The notes beneath the pieces are model-generated. The model was not told the origin of the DNA, did no database searches, and was given only the letters and a program-made list of their open reading frames with translations. From contig DATLZA010000103.1 in assembly GCA_035574235.1 (NCBI GenBank), forward strand, positions 1 to 41,113: 41,113 nucleotides of DNA, in the 5' to 3' direction. The DNA is from Planctomycetota bacterium. GTDB lineage: Bacteria > Planctomycetota > MHYJ01 > JACPRB01. Shown in pieces: positions 1 through 8,006 of the stretch. Positions within the stretch are counted from its first letter, which is position 1, and each line of letters starts with the position of its first letter. Made by a program: the position numbers and the translations under genes.

Positions 1-273
1 CCCCGCCGCCGCGCCGACGCCGAGAAGCACCGCCGCGGCCGCCGCCCATCGGAGCCGGCGCGGCCGGATCGCCCGGCGCACCCGCGCCAGCGCCTCGGCC
101 GCCGCCCGTTCCTCCCGGAAATGGCGCCGGAGCGCCCAATCCTGCCGGGAAAGCCGCGCGAACCGGCCCGCCGCTTCGGGCGATGCCGCCAGGAGACGGT
201 CCAGCTCCGCGAGTTCCCCGGACGAGGCCGCGCCGTCGAGATACTTTCCGATCAGTTCATCCGCGCGATCCAT
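1..273 (-). CDS. Anti-sigma factor, FecR-like, N-terminal part only (runs off the left edge)
   Basis: The reading frame starts at the ATG at 271-273 and stays open to base 1, giving 91 visible residues that begin MDRADELIGKYLDG. The first ~75 residues are a charged, helical cytoplasmic region typical of anti-sigma N-termini (ELIGKYLDG, then ELAELDRLLAASPEAA). Residues ~75-91 (RWAAAAAVLLGVGAAAG) start a membrane segment. The start lies inside the end of the ECF sigma gene (17-base overlap in another frame), so the two are probably translationally coupled. By family analogy it would hold the sigma factor at the membrane until a signal arrives. The periplasmic domain is outside the window, so FecR-type sensing cannot be confirmed. 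Confidence 0.7.
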   Translation of the reverse strand, partial: MDRADELIGKYLDGAASSGELAELDRLLAASPEAAGRFARLSRQDWALRRHFREERAAAEALARVRRAIRPRRLRWAAAAAVLLGVGAAAG

Positions 274-784
274 CGGCGGCGGCGCTCCTTCCTTCGAGGC
301 ATTCCTGAAGAGCGGCCCGGATGCGGGAAAGGGCCTTGTGCACGGCGTCGAGCGTGCTGCCGACCTCCCGGGCGACCTCGCCCAGCGTCAGGGCCCGCTC
401 GTAGCGCAGCGCCAGAAGCCGCCGCGCCCGCTCCGGAAGCCGCGCGATGCAATCCCGCAGCCCTTCCGCCTCCCCGGCGGGCGGATCCTCGCGGTCGTAC
501 GCGTCGAGAATCGCCCGAACGGCCTCCGGCGAGAACGGCAGGGGCGTGCGGCGGGAGCGTTCCCAGGCCTGGAGGATTTTCTTGGCGGCCACCCCGCGCG
601 CCCACGCCCCGAAGGGACGCGACGGGTCGTATCCGGAGAAGCCCCGCCACAGGGCCAGGCAGACGTCCTGAAAGAGGTCCTCGGTCTGCGCCCGCTCGCG
701 GACCATCGAGGCGATGAAGGCCTTCAGGTCCTCCTGATGCGCCAGGAGCAGCCTCAGGAACCGTTCGTGCGCGTCCATCCGCAT
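257..784 (-). CDS. ECF-family RNA polymerase sigma factor
   Basis: The 175-aa product has the two-domain layout of extracytoplasmic-function sigma factors. Region 2 lies at about residues 8-75, with the helix EDLFQDVCLALWRG followed by the promoter-melting stretch FGAWARGVAAKKIL. Region 4 lies at about 110-165, with the helix-turn-helix LTLGEVAREVGSTLDAVHKAL. Two in-frame starts exist (784 and 778); a purine-rich GGAAGAAG lies upstream of both. The gene is followed with overlap by an anti-sigma gene and is separated from the apiose operon upstream by a terminator at 830-855, so it is probably its own unit. Such pairs are abundant in Planctomycetota and Verrucomicrobiota. The signal and regulon are unknown. 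Confidence 0.85.
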   Translation of the reverse strand: MRMDAHERFLRLLLAHQEDLKAFIASMVRERAQTEDLFQDVCLALWRGFSGYDPSRPFGAWARGVAAKKILQAWERSRRTPLPFSPEAVRAILDAYDREDPPAGEAEGLRDCIARLPERARRLLALRYERALTLGEVAREVGSTLDAVHKALSRIRAALQECLEGRSAAADGSRG

Positions 785-829
785 CCCCTATCTTCTTCCG
801 CCGGGACGCGGAAATTGGACGCGGAGGCG

Positions 830-855
830 AAAAAAAAAGACGGCCTCCCGAAGCC
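830..855 (-). terminator. Rho-independent terminator ending the apiose operon
   Basis: On the minus strand a 5-bp stem (GGCTT / AGGCC, one G-T pair) with a CGGG tetraloop is followed after three bases by nine consecutive T (plus-strand A run at 830-838). It lies about 28 bases past the apnO stop codon and before the ECF sigma gene. It marks the likely 3' end of the ten-gene transcript. Confidence 0.6.
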
Positions 856-883
856 CGACCCTCGAACCACCGAGGCCCGGGGC

Positions 884-1723
884 TCAGCGCGCGGAAGGTC
901 CCGTGATCATCTCCACCGAGGCGCGGACGTGCTCCGGATCGAACACCTTTCTCCAGTCCGGACGGAAAATCTGTTCTTTGGCGCGCTCGATGGCCTTTTT
1001 GGCTCCGTCGGAAAAGGGCGACGAGACCTCCCCGAAGAGGATCGCCAGCTCGATATTGAGGTGGCCCAGGAGGAAATCGCGCGCCGCCTGAGGCGGCACG
1101 CCCCTCCGAATCGCCTCGTCCATGGCCTCCCGCACGACCGTCAGGCACGTCGCCGCCGTCGTCTCCGAAAGCGCCGGCTCCAGAAGCACCATCTGCTCGA
1201 CCGTCACCCGGTGGGCGTGGAGAACCGGGGCGAACATCTGCCGGCACAGGCGCTCCCCGCGGGGGTAATCCGACTCCGGTCCCTGCATGAGCGCGCAGAC
1301 GATGTTCTGCCGCGCCTTCACTCCGCCGAAATAGTCGCGCCGGGCCTCCGGATCCGTCTCGTCGTTGAACACGGACGGATGGCAGGGATGGGTCACGAAG
1401 TACGTCACGTCCCGCCGGGGCGGCAGGTGCCCCGCATACGGCGCGGCGGCGTCCAGGCACACGAGCATCGCGCCCGGCCGGAGCTTCGGCACGATCTCGG
1501 CGGCGACTTTTCCGATCGCGGCGTCCGGCACGGCCAGAATCGCCGCGTCCGCCCGCCGCGCCGCCTCGTCCCCCGGAACGGCCGACAGCCCCCGCCGCCG
1601 GAGATTCTCGAGCCCCGCGGGGCTGACTTCCACGTAGAGCATCCGGTACTCGGAGTCCTTGAGGTTGTCGGCGATCCGACACCCCATCTTCCCGCCCGCG
1701 CCGAACAGCGCCACCGTTTCCAT
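884..1723 (-). CDS. apnO: D-apionate oxidoisomerase (ApnO-like), NAD-dependent Rossmann enzyme
   Basis: The 279-aa protein begins with a Rossmann dinucleotide-binding fold (VALFGAGGKMGCRIADNL at residues 4-21). Its C-terminal half is helical, as in phosphogluconate/hydroxyacid dehydrogenases. In known apiose pathways ApnO oxidises and isomerises D-apionate to 3-oxo-isoapionate. The substrate here is inferred from context, because the next genes upstream encode an OiaK-like kinase, a RuBisCO-like protein and an apiose-dehydrogenase-like enzyme. A good ribosome site (AAAGGAG) lies 8-10 bases before the ATG at 1723. The gene sits 34 bases after oiaK and is last in the operon, just before a terminator. 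On sequence alone it could be another 6-phosphogluconate-dehydrogenase-like enzyme; the cluster makes ApnO much the best reading. Confidence 0.75.
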   Translation of the reverse strand: METVALFGAGGKMGCRIADNLKDSEYRMLYVEVSPAGLENLRRRGLSAVPGDEAARRADAAILAVPDAAIGKVAAEIVPKLRPGAMLVCLDAAAPYAGHLPPRRDVTYFVTHPCHPSVFNDETDPEARRDYFGGVKARQNIVCALMQGPESDYPRGERLCRQMFAPVLHAHRVTVEQMVLLEPALSETTAATCLTVVREAMDEAIRRGVPPQAARDFLLGHLNIELAILFGEVSSPFSDGAKKAIERAKEQIFRPDWRKVFDPEHVRASVEMITGPSAR

Positions 1724-1757
1724 CGTCGAAATCTCCTTTCCGAAAGGGGAATCCGCG

Positions 1758-3026
1758 CTATCCCCCGCCCAGGAGCGCCCTTCCGAAGTAGTCCTCGCGG
1801 CCCACCTGGCCGCCCTTGAACGCGATCTCGAGTCCGTCCACGCGGGAGTCCTCCGAACGCGCGCGGCAGAGCGGCGATCCCGGCGCCAGAGGGGCCGCCA
1901 TCTCCAGCGCTTCGATCCCCAGCGCCCGCGCGATCCGCCCGGAGGTGTCCCCGCCGGCCGCGACGATCCGGCGGACCTCGGCCTCCCGAACCGCCGCGCG
2001 GGCGATCTCTCCCAGCCTCCGCCCGAGCTTCGGCCCCTCGACGCGCGGATCCCGGATCTCCGGATCCGCCGGGCCCCGGGCCGTGTAGACCGCGACGCTC
2101 CGCCCCGAGCGAAGCGCGTCGATCACGCGGCCTTCCGCCCTCCCGTCTTCCGGCAACCGCACCCCCAGAAACCCCCGCTCGAGCGCCCACGCGATCTGCC
2201 GATCCGTGGCCGGCGAACAACTCCCCGAAAGGACCAGGATCCGATCCGCCCGGCCCGCCCCCGCGAACGTCCGCCGCGGCCGACCCCAGTGAGCCGCCAG
2301 CGCGTACTCCACCCCCGAAGAGCCCACCAGGAAACGGCCTTCCTCTTCCCACAGAAAGCGCCCGATGGGAACAAGGTGCGCGGGCTCCAGGACGTCGAAG
2401 AGCACCACGTCCGGCCGCTCCGCCCGCGCGGCCGCCACGGCGCGGTCGAACTCCTCCGGCGGACCTCCGACCGCCCGGACGTCCACGAGCGCCGTCCGCA
2501 GCGGCGCCTGCCGCTGCAGAATCCGGCGCAGATCGCTTTCATCCATGGGCGTCACGGGATGGCGGCTCATCGTCGAATGCCGGTCCAGACGCGACACCCC
2601 GTCTCCGTCCGCCGCGAAGAGGTTCCCGAAGACGCACCAGCGCCGCAGCGCCGGGGCGCCCACCACGAGGGGCACCGGCTCCGGTCCGAACAGGCGCCGC
2701 CCGATCTCGATCGCCCGCCCGATGCTGCCGATCTCGGGCGAGGAATCGAAGGTCGAGCAGATCTTGTAGTGCACCTTCCGCGCCCCGAGCCGCCCCAGCC
2801 CCTCCAGCGCCGGCGCGAGCTCCTGTTCCATGTCCGCCGGCGTCATCGCGCGGCTCGACCCCGCCAGGCCCGCGGCCTCGAGGTCCGGGAACCGCCGCTC
2901 CAGGCGCTCCCGCTCGGGAAGCTCCAGGAAAAGCGCCGCGCGGACGCCGTGAACCGCCAGGGCCTCGAGCACGTCCGTCGAGCCCGAGAAATCGTCCCCG
3001 TAGAACGCCAGCGAAAGCGCGCTCAT
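1758..3026 (-). CDS. oiaK: 3-oxo-isoapionate kinase (OiaK-like, DUF1537 four-carbon acid sugar kinase family)
   Basis: The 422-aa protein has the two-domain plan of the DUF1537 acid-sugar kinases. An N-terminal substrate domain opens with YGDDFSGSTDVLE (residues 9-21) and includes the KICSTFDSS motif; a C-terminal nucleotide domain carries AAGGDTSGR. Family members phosphorylate small sugar acids, and OiaK acts on 3-oxo-isoapionate in apionate breakdown. That specificity is assigned here from the adjacent RuBisCO-like protein and ApnO. The ATG at 3024-3026 overlaps the stop of the upstream gene by 4 bases (ATGA), a sign of coupled translation and the reason for this start. Alternatives are threonate, erythronate or denD-type kinases, but those clusters normally carry class II aldolase or isomerase genes, which are absent here. 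Confidence 0.8.
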   Translation of the reverse strand: MSALSLAFYGDDFSGSTDVLEALAVHGVRAALFLELPERERLERRFPDLEAAGLAGSSRAMTPADMEQELAPALEGLGRLGARKVHYKICSTFDSSPEIGSIGRAIEIGRRLFGPEPVPLVVGAPALRRWCVFGNLFAADGDGVSRLDRHSTMSRHPVTPMDESDLRRILQRQAPLRTALVDVRAVGGPPEEFDRAVAAARAERPDVVLFDVLEPAHLVPIGRFLWEEEGRFLVGSSGVEYALAAHWGRPRRTFAGAGRADRILVLSGSCSPATDRQIAWALERGFLGVRLPEDGRAEGRVIDALRSGRSVAVYTARGPADPEIRDPRVEGPKLGRRLGEIARAAVREAEVRRIVAAGGDTSGRIARALGIEALEMAAPLAPGSPLCRARSEDSRVDGLEIAFKGGQVGREDYFGRALLGGG

Positions 3027-4288
3027 CGCCGCCCGTAGGTCTCGATCGCCTGCCGCAGCTCCACGTGCTCCCGCGCCCATTCTTCGAGCGGCCGGTCCGC
3101 CAGGGCCGCCTCCCACCCCTGGCGGACGCTGGCCACCCCGGCGGCGATCCCGCCCGGATGCGCGAGAATCCCGCCGCCGCAGAGATAAAGAAGATCGACG
3201 CTCCCGATCCTCCGGTACGTGTCCGGCGCCTGGCCCGCCCACTGCCCGGAAGAGAGCACCGGCATCACGACGTATCCCCCGAGCATCGGCGTCAGGCACG
3301 CCCGCGCGGAATCGACCACCGAGTCGTCCGACTCGAAAAACTTGTTCCGCAGTCCGTTCGTGTGGATGTGGTCGATTCCCGCTAGACGCCAGAACTTGTG
3401 GTAGGCCCGGAATCCCAGGCCGAGGTACGGATACCGGGTGAGCATCCCCCATCCATTGCGGTGCCCGTGAATCGGCAGCGCCGACCGGCGCCTCATGTAG
3501 GCCACCCCGGGAAGCCCGACGCTGTTGAGACTCATCATGATGCAGGTCCCGCCCGCGGCCAGAACGGTGTCGTGGTGGCGCGGCATCTTCTCGATCTCGT
3601 CGGTGATGTTGAAGGCGTACATCACCTTCTTGCCGGTGCGGTCCGCGTGTTCCTGAAGGACCCGCATCACGGCGCGCACGCGCTCCGCAAGGGGCGAATG
3701 CGGGGGATTCGCCATGAGCTCGTCGTCCTTGATGAAGTCGAGCCCCGCTTCCGCCAGCGTCCGGACGAGGCGCGCCGTTTCCTCGGGCGCCAGCCCCACG
3801 CTCGGCTTGACGATCGTCCCGATGAGCGGCCGTCCGTAGACCCCCGAGAGCTTCCGCGTCCCTTCGACCCCGAACTGCGGCCCCGGATAGACCCGGGCGA
3901 AGGAGGGGGGAAAGTCCACGTCCAGAAGGCGCAACCCCGAAAACTCCCGAAGCTCGAAAAGATTCCCCGCCACCGTCGACAGCAGATTCGGCAGCGAAGG
4001 CCCCATGTTCTCCAGCGGGAACGAAAGCACGACCTCCGCGCGCCGGTACCGCGGCGGGGACGGAGCGTTCTTCGGCGGCCGGCATCCCGGAAGCGAAGGA
4101 CGGTCCGTCTCGTCCAGAAGCGTCAGGCGCTCCACCTTCGCCATGAACCGCGCCCGAAGCTCGTCCGTCTCCCCCGGCACGCGCACGAACGTCCCGCAGG
4201 ACTGCTCGCCCGCCAGGACTTCCACGGCCTGTTCGACCGGATACGGCGTCTCGATGAGATACGTCGCCCGCACGCACTCCCCGCTCAT
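3023..4288 (-). CDS. RuBisCO-like protein, 3-oxo-isoapionate-4-phosphate decarboxylase or transcarboxylase/hydrolase type (OiaX/OiaT)
   Basis: The 421-aa protein has RuBisCO large-subunit landmarks: GTIVKPSVGL (K161, equivalent of catalytic K175), DFIKDDE (K187, D189, E190, the carbamylated lysine and metal ligands), HGHR (H274, H276), HTNGLRNKF (H309 and loop-6 lysine K316), PVLSSGQ (S346/S347) and the phosphate-binding GGGILAHPGG (371-380). Retention of the metal/carbamate site separates it from enolase-type form IV proteins that lack it. Its place between OiaK and ApsD genes points to the apionate-pathway RLPs, which either decarboxylate 3-oxo-isoapionate 4-phosphate or cleave it by transcarboxylation/hydrolysis. 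Sequence alone does not tell which. No small-subunit or phosphoribulokinase gene is nearby, so CO2 fixation is not expected. Both ends overlap neighbours by 4 bases. Confidence 0.82.
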   Translation of the reverse strand: MSGECVRATYLIETPYPVEQAVEVLAGEQSCGTFVRVPGETDELRARFMAKVERLTLLDETDRPSLPGCRPPKNAPSPPRYRRAEVVLSFPLENMGPSLPNLLSTVAGNLFELREFSGLRLLDVDFPPSFARVYPGPQFGVEGTRKLSGVYGRPLIGTIVKPSVGLAPEETARLVRTLAEAGLDFIKDDELMANPPHSPLAERVRAVMRVLQEHADRTGKKVMYAFNITDEIEKMPRHHDTVLAAGGTCIMMSLNSVGLPGVAYMRRRSALPIHGHRNGWGMLTRYPYLGLGFRAYHKFWRLAGIDHIHTNGLRNKFFESDDSVVDSARACLTPMLGGYVVMPVLSSGQWAGQAPDTYRRIGSVDLLYLCGGGILAHPGGIAAGVASVRQGWEAALADRPLEEWAREHVELRQAIETYGRR

Positions 4289-5334
4289 GCAGCATCCTCC
4301 TTCAGGGGCACGTCCACGACCCGGCCGCTCCCGATCGACCGGTACGCGGCCTCCACGAGTTCCAGCGTCCTCAGGTTGTCCTCCGCCGTCGTCTCAGCGG
4401 CGCCTTCTCCCCGCAGATGCGCCAGCAGGTTGCGGTGGCAGGGCACGAGGCTGGCCTGAACGAGCGCGTAGGCCGGATCCATCCATGGATACGAGGGCGG
4501 CTCCATCCGCCGCGCCCGCACCCCTTGGGCGTCGCAGACCCGCACCCAGAAATCGGGGGCGATCTCGAGCGAGCCTTGCTCCGCCTCGACGAGGAGAAAC
4601 GTCTCCGGAAAACGCTCCCGCTCCAGGCGGCTGGCGTAGCTCAGCTCCACGATCACCGTGGCGCCGGACGCCGCCTCCAGAACCGCCGTGGCCACGTCCT
4701 CGCCGCGGATCCCCGGCCGGATTCGATCCGCCCGCGCGTAGACGCGGCGGAACTCGCCGAAAAGAAACCGCGCGGCGTCGAAGAGATGCACGCCCACGTC
4801 CGCCAAAATGAAGCGCTCCTGCCCGCGCAGAAAGGGCTGGCGATCGAACACCGGGAAACTCGAACAGAAGCTCAGCCGCGCCCGGAACGGCTTGCCCAGG
4901 CGCCCCGAAGCCAGCTCCGCCTTCGCCGCCCTCATCGGCTCCTGCCAGCGCCAGTTCTCGTGCACCAGGAGCGGCACGCCCGCCCGCCGGCACGCCCACG
5001 CCATCGCGCGGGCCTCTTCCAGGGTCGGCGCCAGCGGCTTCTGACAGATCGCGGGAATCCCGCGCCGCGAGGCCTCGCCGACCGCCTCGGCGTGGCTTTC
5101 CGGAGAGCTCACCACGTCCACGAAATCCGTCCGCTCCCGGTCCAGAAGCTCCCCCGCGGAACCGTAGGCGGCGGGGACCCCGAAGCTCCGGGCCAGAGCC
5201 TCCGCCTTCGTCCGATCCCGGTCGGCCACAGCGATGCACCTCGCCCCGGCGACCTCTCCCCAGGCCGCCAGCTGGGCGCGCGCCCAGAAGCCCGCGCCGA
5301 TCAGTCCGAACCGGAGCACGCGGGCGTTCTTCAT
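4285..5334 (-). CDS. apsD: D-apiose dehydrogenase (ApsD-like), Gfo/Idh/MocA family
   Basis: The 349-aa protein has an N-terminal Rossmann domain (LIGAGFWARAQ, residues 11-21) and the family's catalytic lysine in CQKPLAPT (K99; the usual EKP is QKP here). The C-terminal domain carries DVGVHLFD (H183, D186). The family oxidises sugar carbons with NAD(P). ApsD oxidises D-apiose to apionolactone, which fits the apionolactonase-like gene directly upstream and the apionate enzymes downstream. The start at 5334 overlaps the preceding stop by 4 bases, so the long upstream extension of the frame is not used. Many Gfo/Idh/MocA proteins exist in planctomycetes with unrelated roles, so the substrate is inferred from the operon. 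Confidence 0.8.
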   Translation of the reverse strand: MKNARVLRFGLIGAGFWARAQLAAWGEVAGARCIAVADRDRTKAEALARSFGVPAAYGSAGELLDRERTDFVDVVSSPESHAEAVGEASRRGIPAICQKPLAPTLEEARAMAWACRRAGVPLLVHENWRWQEPMRAAKAELASGRLGKPFRARLSFCSSFPVFDRQPFLRGQERFILADVGVHLFDAARFLFGEFRRVYARADRIRPGIRGEDVATAVLEAASGATVIVELSYASRLERERFPETFLLVEAEQGSLEIAPDFWVRVCDAQGVRARRMEPPSYPWMDPAYALVQASLVPCHRNLLAHLRGEGAAETTAEDNLRTLELVEAAYRSIGSGRVVDVPLKEDAA

Positions 5335-6905
5335 TCCAGATCCACCCGCGCCCATCCCCACGGCTCCAATCGCACCGCGCGCCCGGACGCCGCCGCCCGG
5401 ACCGTCACGGCGTCGCCCGTCCGGTTGAAGACCAGCAGCCGCGCCCCGCCGGAACCCCGCACCGCCCAGGCGCCTACCCGCTCCGGGGCCGACGTGCGCG
5501 CCGGAAGCGCCGACGCCCCCTCGAAGGCTCCCGCCTCGGCCAGAGCGTCCAGCACCTGCGGAACGCGGCTCTCCACCGTCACCCGCGCGGCGCCGCCCTC
5601 CCGGAGCGCGCGGAGCGATCCGATCGCCCAGGACGCTCCGAGCGGCCCGGCCTCCCGCGGGTCGGTCCGCCCCCGCGGAGCGAACGCCAGGGGCGTCACC
5701 GAGACCGCGCGACCCGGGAACTTCCGGCAGGCGTCCGCGACGGCCGCCCGAAGTCCCTCCACGTTCTCGAGGATCGTCCGGGCGTCCTCCGCGTGCACCT
5801 GCGGGTGCGCGGGAAAGAACACCTCGTCCACGAGATCCGCCCGCGGCGGCCTTCGGTTGAGCGCGGCATAGAAGGACGTGGAGCCCGCCCCGAGCCGCAG
5901 CCCGCCGAGACGCCCCCGCGCGGTCCGCAGCAGTTCCTCCCAGGAAGCGCCCACCAGCACGCGCGTCCCCTCGAGGCCCGCTTCGCGCGCCAGGGCCGCG
6001 ATCCGGTCGAATTCCACGTCTTCCGCCGGACTCACCGCGATCTCCAGCGCCGCGCCGCACGCCCGCGCCTCGCGCACCGCCTCCCGGAAACGCGGCGCCT
6101 CCGCGGACCCGAGCTCCACCCGCAGGTGGGCCGGCCGGATCCGCGCGTCCCGGGGAAAGCCCGCCGGAAGGCCCACGGCCGGAAGCGGACCGGCCGCCGC
6201 CCGGTCCACCTCCACCCGCACCTCTTCCGACGGATCGCCCGCCGGCGGAACGCCGTCCAGGCGCAACGCCAGCTCGTGCCGGATCCGCGCTCCTTCCGGA
6301 AAAACCCGGGGAATGGGCTCCTCCAGGGGCGTCGAGTAAATCTTGTAGGAGTCGTCCGTCCAGTTGCGCTGATCCTCCATCTCGAAGACGTCGCCTTCGA
6401 CCCGGGCCTCCGCCGACACCCCCGGAGCGGGCTCCCAGCGGATCGCGCGGATGCGCCGGAACGGCTGATGGGGAGCGATCGACTCCGGGAAGCTTCCGGA
6501 AACGGCCGTTCCGTCGTCGCGCACGACGACGCAGGGACGCCCGGCCAGCGCCGCCGGGTGGAGCACGCACATCCCGGTCCGGTTCGTGAGAAACTCCCGC
6601 TCCGCCTTTCCCTCGACCCGCCAGGACAGCGATCCGGAGGCCTCTCCGCGAATCGTGGTCTCCCACGAGAGGTCGATGTCGCCGGCCCGGGTGCGTCCGC
6701 GGAACCGCACCGAAAAGGACGCCGCCTCCGTCCGGACCTCGACCGCCCCGGCCGCCGGCAGGTGGGTTCCCCACTGCGGGTCGCGGGCGGCCGCGTAGAC
6801 CCGGCGAAGGATCTCGACGCCGCCCCAGCGGACGTAGCGCAGGCCCCCATCGGACTCCAGGAGCGCCGAAAGCGCCCCCGCCCGGAGTTCGCGCGCGTCG
6901 CTCAT
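5331..6905 (-). CDS. apnL: Probable D-apionolactonase (ApnL-like)
   Basis: This 524-aa cytoplasmic protein has no signal peptide. The N-terminal ~250 residues look beta-rich (alternating hydrophobic strands, RVEGDVFEMEDQRNWTDDSYKIYS), followed by an alpha/beta region (e.g. FREAVREARACGAALEIAVSP) with repeated helix-strand units like a TIM barrel, and a small C-terminal beta domain (GGARLLVFNRTGDAVTV). I did not recognise it from a textbook motif. ApnL is proposed because the operon otherwise lacks the lactone-opening step between ApsD and ApnO, and apionate clusters are known to carry a large lactonase of this general size. The ATG at 6903-6905 overlaps the ABC ATPase stop by 4 bases. An alternative is a glycoside-hydrolase-like enzyme acting on an imported apioside. 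Confidence 0.65.
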   Translation of the reverse strand: MSDARELRAGALSALLESDGGLRYVRWGGVEILRRVYAAARDPQWGTHLPAAGAVEVRTEAASFSVRFRGRTRAGDIDLSWETTIRGEASGSLSWRVEGKAEREFLTNRTGMCVLHPAALAGRPCVVVRDDGTAVSGSFPESIAPHQPFRRIRAIRWEPAPGVSAEARVEGDVFEMEDQRNWTDDSYKIYSTPLEEPIPRVFPEGARIRHELALRLDGVPPAGDPSEEVRVEVDRAAAGPLPAVGLPAGFPRDARIRPAHLRVELGSAEAPRFREAVREARACGAALEIAVSPAEDVEFDRIAALAREAGLEGTRVLVGASWEELLRTARGRLGGLRLGAGSTSFYAALNRRPPRADLVDEVFFPAHPQVHAEDARTILENVEGLRAAVADACRKFPGRAVSVTPLAFAPRGRTDPREAGPLGASWAIGSLRALREGGAARVTVESRVPQVLDALAEAGAFEGASALPARTSAPERVGAWAVRGSGGARLLVFNRTGDAVTVRAAASGRAVRLEPWGWARVDLE

Positions 6906-8002
6906 GCTCCCTCCTCCCCGCCGAGCGCCTCTCCCGTCTCCGGCTCGAAGAACCGGGTCCGCCCGGGATCCAGATAGAGCGTGCATTCGTCGCCTTCCCG
7001 AAGCCCCGCGCGGGCGTCGAAACGGCCCACCAGCGTCTCCCGTCCCGGCGTCACGAGCGACACGTCCTTGCGATCGCCGAGCGGCTGGACGACGCCGACG
7101 CGCACCCGCAGGGTGCCGGCCGCCGGACCCGGCGGGCGTTCAGAAAGGTGCTCGGGACGGATCCCGAGCACCACCGGGCGCCCCGCCCGGCGCGCCCAGA
7201 AAGGCCCCAGATCCACGCGCACCCCTTCCGCCTCGAAGCAGGCGTGGCCGTTTTCCGCGCGGATCCGGCCGGCCAGGAAGTTCATGGGGGGCGTGCCGAC
7301 GAACGACGCCACGAAGCGGTTGCGCGGGCGCTCGTAGATCTCCAGAGGGGTCCCCTCCTGCTGGACGCGCCCGTCCTTGAGCACCACGACCCGATCCGCC
7401 AGGGTCATGGCCTCCTCCTGGTCGTGGGTGACGTAGAGGGAGGTCGTGCCGAGCTCCCGGTGGATCCGCTTGAGCTCCGCGCGCACGCGCACGCGCAGTT
7501 GCGCGTCGAGGTTGCTGAGCGGCTCGTCGAAGAGAAACGCCTGGGGGCGCCGGACGATCGCCCGTCCCAGGGCCACCCGCTGGCGCTGGCCGCCCGAAAG
7601 CTCGCGGGGGCGGCGGTCGAGCAGATCCTCGATGCCGAGCATCCGCGCCGTTTCGCGGACGCGGCGGTCGATCTCCTCCCGCGGGGTGCGCCGCAGGCGC
7701 AGCCCGAAGGAGAGGTTCTCGAAGACCGTCATGTGGGGATAAAGCGCGTAGTTCTGGAAGACCATCGCCAGGTCGCGCCGGGCCGGCGGAAGGTCGTTCA
7801 CCGCCCGCCCGCCGATGCGGATCGTCCCCGACGTGGCCTCGTCCAGGCCCGCCACCAGCCGCAGGAGCGTCGTCTTGCCGCACCCGGAGGGGCCCACGAG
7901 CGCCACGAACTCCCCGTCCCGCACCCGCAGGGAGACTCCGTCCACGGCCCGGACGCCCCCCGGAAAGATCCGCGTCACGCGCTCCGCTTCGATCTCCGCC
8001 AC
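6902..8002 (-). CDS. Sugar ABC transporter ATP-binding protein (UgpC/MsmK/MalK type)
   Basis: The 366-aa ATPase has Walker A GPSGCGKT (37-44), the Q-loop in VFQNYALYPHMT, signature LSGGQ (135-139), Walker B FLFDEP (156-161) and the switch H in VTHDQEEA. The C-terminal ~120 residues form the regulatory beta domain of CUT1-class importers (MNFLAGRI, then VVLGIRPEHLS). It should power the two permeases encoded upstream in the same operon. It lies 4 bases after the GntR gene and overlaps apnL by 4 bases, so importer and first catabolic enzyme are translationally linked. CUT1 ATPases are often shared between transporters, so it may also serve others. Confidence 0.93.
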   Translation of the reverse strand: MAEIEAERVTRIFPGGVRAVDGVSLRVRDGEFVALVGPSGCGKTTLLRLVAGLDEATSGTIRIGGRAVNDLPPARRDLAMVFQNYALYPHMTVFENLSFGLRLRRTPREEIDRRVRETARMLGIEDLLDRRPRELSGGQRQRVALGRAIVRRPQAFLFDEPLSNLDAQLRVRVRAELKRIHRELGTTSLYVTHDQEEAMTLADRVVVLKDGRVQQEGTPLEIYERPRNRFVASFVGTPPMNFLAGRIRAENGHACFEAEGVRVDLGPFWARRAGRPVVLGIRPEHLSERPPGPAAGTLRVRVGVVQPLGDRKDVSLVTPGRETLVGRFDARAGLREGDECTLYLDPGRTRFFEPETGEALGGEEGA

Positions 8003-8006
8003 GGCT

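Noticed and set aside
3023-4288. Carbon-fixing RuBisCO
   Set aside because: No small subunit or phosphoribulokinase, divergence at loop 6 and the S379 region, and placement in a sugar-acid operon.
1758-4295. A single 845-aa fusion reading through the RuBisCO-like gene into OiaK
   Set aside because: The first half is an off-frame translation of the RuBisCO-like gene; the kinase starts at 3026 with a 4-base overlap, so there is no fusion.
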